Below are positions 62,589 to 64,000 of a DNA stretch of 64,000 nt, in pieces. Source of the DNA: Lewinellaceae bacterium (GTDB taxonomy: Bacteria; Bacteroidota; Bacteroidia; Chitinophagales; Saprospiraceae). The notes beneath the pieces were generated by a model, which worked only from the letters and a program-made list of their open reading frames with translations, did not search any database and had not been told where the DNA came from. Numbering within the stretch: the first letter of the stretch is position 1; each line of letters begins with the position of its first letter. The stretch covers positions 124,001-188,000 of the forward strand of contig JACJYO010000007.1 in NCBI GenBank assembly GCA_020636075.1. The letters are read 5' to 3'. The position numbers and the translations under genes are program-made.

Positions 62589-63524
62589 ATGATGCCCGAA
62601 GTAAAATTGTTTTCCTGTTCGGCTTCCGAAAAACTGGCCTCTGATATTTCCTTCCATTACGACGTGCCGCTTGGCGATAAAACCATTTTCCGTTTTAGCG
62701 ACGGCGAAATGCAGCCTGTTATCAATGAAAGCGTGCGCGGCTCTTTTATTTTTTTTATTCAGAGCACCTACCAACCACACGATAACCTGATGGAGCTGCT
62801 GCTGCTGATCGACACGGCGCTTCGTGCCTCTGCAGGGTATATCACTGCCGTGATTCCGTATTTCGGCTATGCCCGTCAGGACCGCAAAGACAAACCCAGG
62901 GTTCCGATCAGTGCTAAACTCATGGCAAACCTGCTTACCACAGCCGGTGCCAATCGCGTGATGACCATGGATTTACACGCCGATCAGGTGCAGGGTTTTT
63001 TTGACATTCCGGTTGACCACTTGCGCTCGGAGGCAATTTATATGCCCTACCTGGAACAGCAGGATATGTCGAATGTCATTTTCGCCAGCCCCGACGTGGG
63101 CGGCGTTAAGCGCGCCAGGGCGTATGCCAAGCATTTTAAACGCGAATTGGTGATCTGCGATAAACACCGCACCAAGGCGAATGAAGTAGCCTCCATGACC
63201 GTGATTGGTGAGGTGGATGGCGCCGATGTTATTCTAACCGACGACCTTGTCGATACCGCCGGCACACTCTGCAAAGCTGCCGATGCCCTGCTGGAAAAAG
63301 GCGCCCGATCGGTGCGTGCTATTTGTACCCACCCGGTTCTCAGCGGAAAAGCATACGAAACGATCGAAAACTCGCAACTCAGCGAATTAATTGTTTGTGA
63401 TACAATCCCACTCCGGCGTGAATCGCCGAAAATCAAGGTGTTGTCCACCGCCAAGCTGTTCTCCCGGGCTATCCGGAATACGGTGGAACACAAGTCGATC
63501 GCGGCGTTATTTCTCGGCAGTTAA
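62589..63524 (+). CDS. prs: ribose-phosphate pyrophosphokinase
   Basis: A 311-aa PRPP synthetase. I choose the ATG at 62589 (MMPEVKLFSCSASEKLASDI) over the in-frame TTG at 62532, because the family starts close to VKLFS and the length is then standard. Conserved blocks are RFSDGEMQPVINESVRGSFI, YARQDRKDKPRVPISAKLMA, DLHADQVQGFFDIPVDHL, the PRPP-binding loop TDDLVDTAGTL and CTHPVLSGKAYETIENS. It makes PRPP for nucleotide, histidine and tryptophan synthesis. Confidence 0.95.
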   Translation: MMPEVKLFSCSASEKLASDISFHYDVPLGDKTIFRFSDGEMQPVINESVRGSFIFFIQSTYQPHDNLMELLLLIDTALRASAGYITAVIPYFGYARQDRKDKPRVPISAKLMANLLTTAGANRVMTMDLHADQVQGFFDIPVDHLRSEAIYMPYLEQQDMSNVIFASPDVGGVKRARAYAKHFKRELVICDKHRTKANEVASMTVIGEVDGADVILTDDLVDTAGTLCKAADALLEKGARSVRAICTHPVLSGKAYETIENSQLSELIVCDTIPLRRESPKIKVLSTAKLFSRAIRNTVEHKSIAALFLGS

Positions 63525-63526
63525 TT

Positions 63527-63680
63527 CGAGTGCGGAATGCAGAGTTGCGAGTGCGGAGTGGTTCACCACTTCGTTGATTGGAAATATGGTTCCTTATTAA
63601 TCCTGGTTGATAAAGTCTGGATTTTTTTTCTACGAAATGGTGAGCAATTCCGCAATCCGTACTCCGCACTCCGCACTCGC
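63527..63680. repeat. imperfect inverted repeat (~48-bp arms) after prs
   Basis: Arms at 63527-63577 and 63631-63680 share GAGTGCGGA-type words and a TTCACCACTTCGT/ACGAAATGGTGAG segment in opposite orientation, around an AT-rich loop of about 50 bp. It is in the 475-bp stretch after prs, where I see no gene. Confidence 0.65.
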
Positions 63681-63783
63681 CTGCCGTTTTCTCAAAAAAT
63701 ACCGCCGTTCCATAAAAGTGGGTTTAGCCAATCCGACGGACAAATTACCTTCGTCCTAGTTTTCTCATAGTATGTTTTGATTT

Positions 63784-63818
63784 TCCTACTGCTCCCCTTC
63801 TGGCAGTAGGATTTTTTT
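63784..63818 (+). terminator. rho-independent terminator
   Basis: TCCTACTGC (63784-63792) and GCAGTAGGA (63803-63811) form a 9-bp stem with a 10-nt loop, followed by TTTTTTT (63812-63818). It is 260 bp past prs and would end its transcript. Confidence 0.8.
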
Positions 63819-63985
63819 CATCACCAGGGCCCCCGCCACGCCTTGTTTTACTCCGGTTTCATCCCCCCTTCTTTTTGTTTTGGCCCCTTTGCGTTGCCGA
63901 AACGTTCCAATCCATCCGCTACGGTATCTTACCTGAGCATTCATTCCGAGCTTTTGCGTTTTCACACGGAAAACCAGCGTGTATC

Positions 63986-64000
63986 ATGAAAAGAAAAGGA
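63986..64000 (+). CDS. possible start of the next gene (cut by window end)
   Basis: ATGAAAAGAAAAGGA gives M-K-R-K-G, a typical start for an exported Bacteroidota protein. It is only five codons long, so this is a weak call. Confidence 0.25.

Noticed and set aside
1..64000. CRISPR arrays, tRNA and rRNA genes
   Set aside because: No regularly spaced direct repeats with unique spacers, no tRNA-like cloverleaf and no rRNA sequence noticed by eye.

Overview
The window looks like a chromosomal segment of a Bacteroidota bacterium, probably a Saprospiria-type organism (Haliscomenobacter/Lewinella-like). I base this on TAnnTTTG promoter boxes, a type IX secretion (T9SS) C-terminal sorting domain on a secreted M36 protease, sparse Shine-Dalgarno sequences, and a Bacteroidota-type extracellular contractile injection system (eCIS) gene order. 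The species cannot be fixed from the sequence alone.

About three quarters of the window is two eCIS gene clusters, both on the minus strand, arranged in tandem. Cluster 1 (about 22.6 kb down to position 1) reads, in transcription order: DUF4255 cap, sheath, two tube proteins, DUF5908 protein, LysM-like tube/baseplate protein, gp27/gp5-like spike, PAAR tip, gp25-like baseplate, two large gp6-like baseplate proteins, an 886-aa protein of unknown function, tape measure, a 138-aa unknown, AAA+ ATPase, and a DUF4157 effector gene broken by single-base indels. Cluster 2 (about 50.96 kb down to 26.6 kb) has the same core order. It differs by a 380-aa unknown between cap and sheath, much larger baseplate proteins (1693 and 1409 aa against 1033 and 916), a longer tape measure (525 against 416 aa), no 886-aa or 138-aa gene, and an intact 1119-aa DUF4157 protein. 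The C-terminus of that protein is AT-rich and looks like an exchangeable toxin domain, followed by a candidate immunity gene.

Between the clusters (22.6-26.6 kb) lie a decayed 5' fragment of a UDP-glucuronate decarboxylase-like gene, a LuxR/NarL-type response regulator, a chimeric insertion sequence (IS701-type ends with an IS3-type transposase inside), and a small membrane protein. The intact counterpart of the decayed fragment sits at 51.18 kb, in the same position and orientation relative to cluster 2. This suggests that the two clusters arose by an old tandem duplication that included the flanking gene, or that both were inserted next to copies of it.

The last 13 kb (51.2-64 kb) is housekeeping and envelope metabolism: UDP-glucuronate decarboxylase, dTDP-glucose 4,6-dehydratase, a PhzF-family gene with an in-frame amber codon, a membrane acyltransferase, a class I isoprenoid synthase-like protein, a phosphoheptose isomerase, an outer-membrane beta-barrel, a small heat-shock protein, an M36 metalloprotease and ribose-phosphate pyrophosphokinase. 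Several intergenic regions here hold unrelated but similarly built imperfect palindromes.

Assignments of eCIS parts rest on recognising family signatures in the translated sequence, on length and on gene order. No database search was run.
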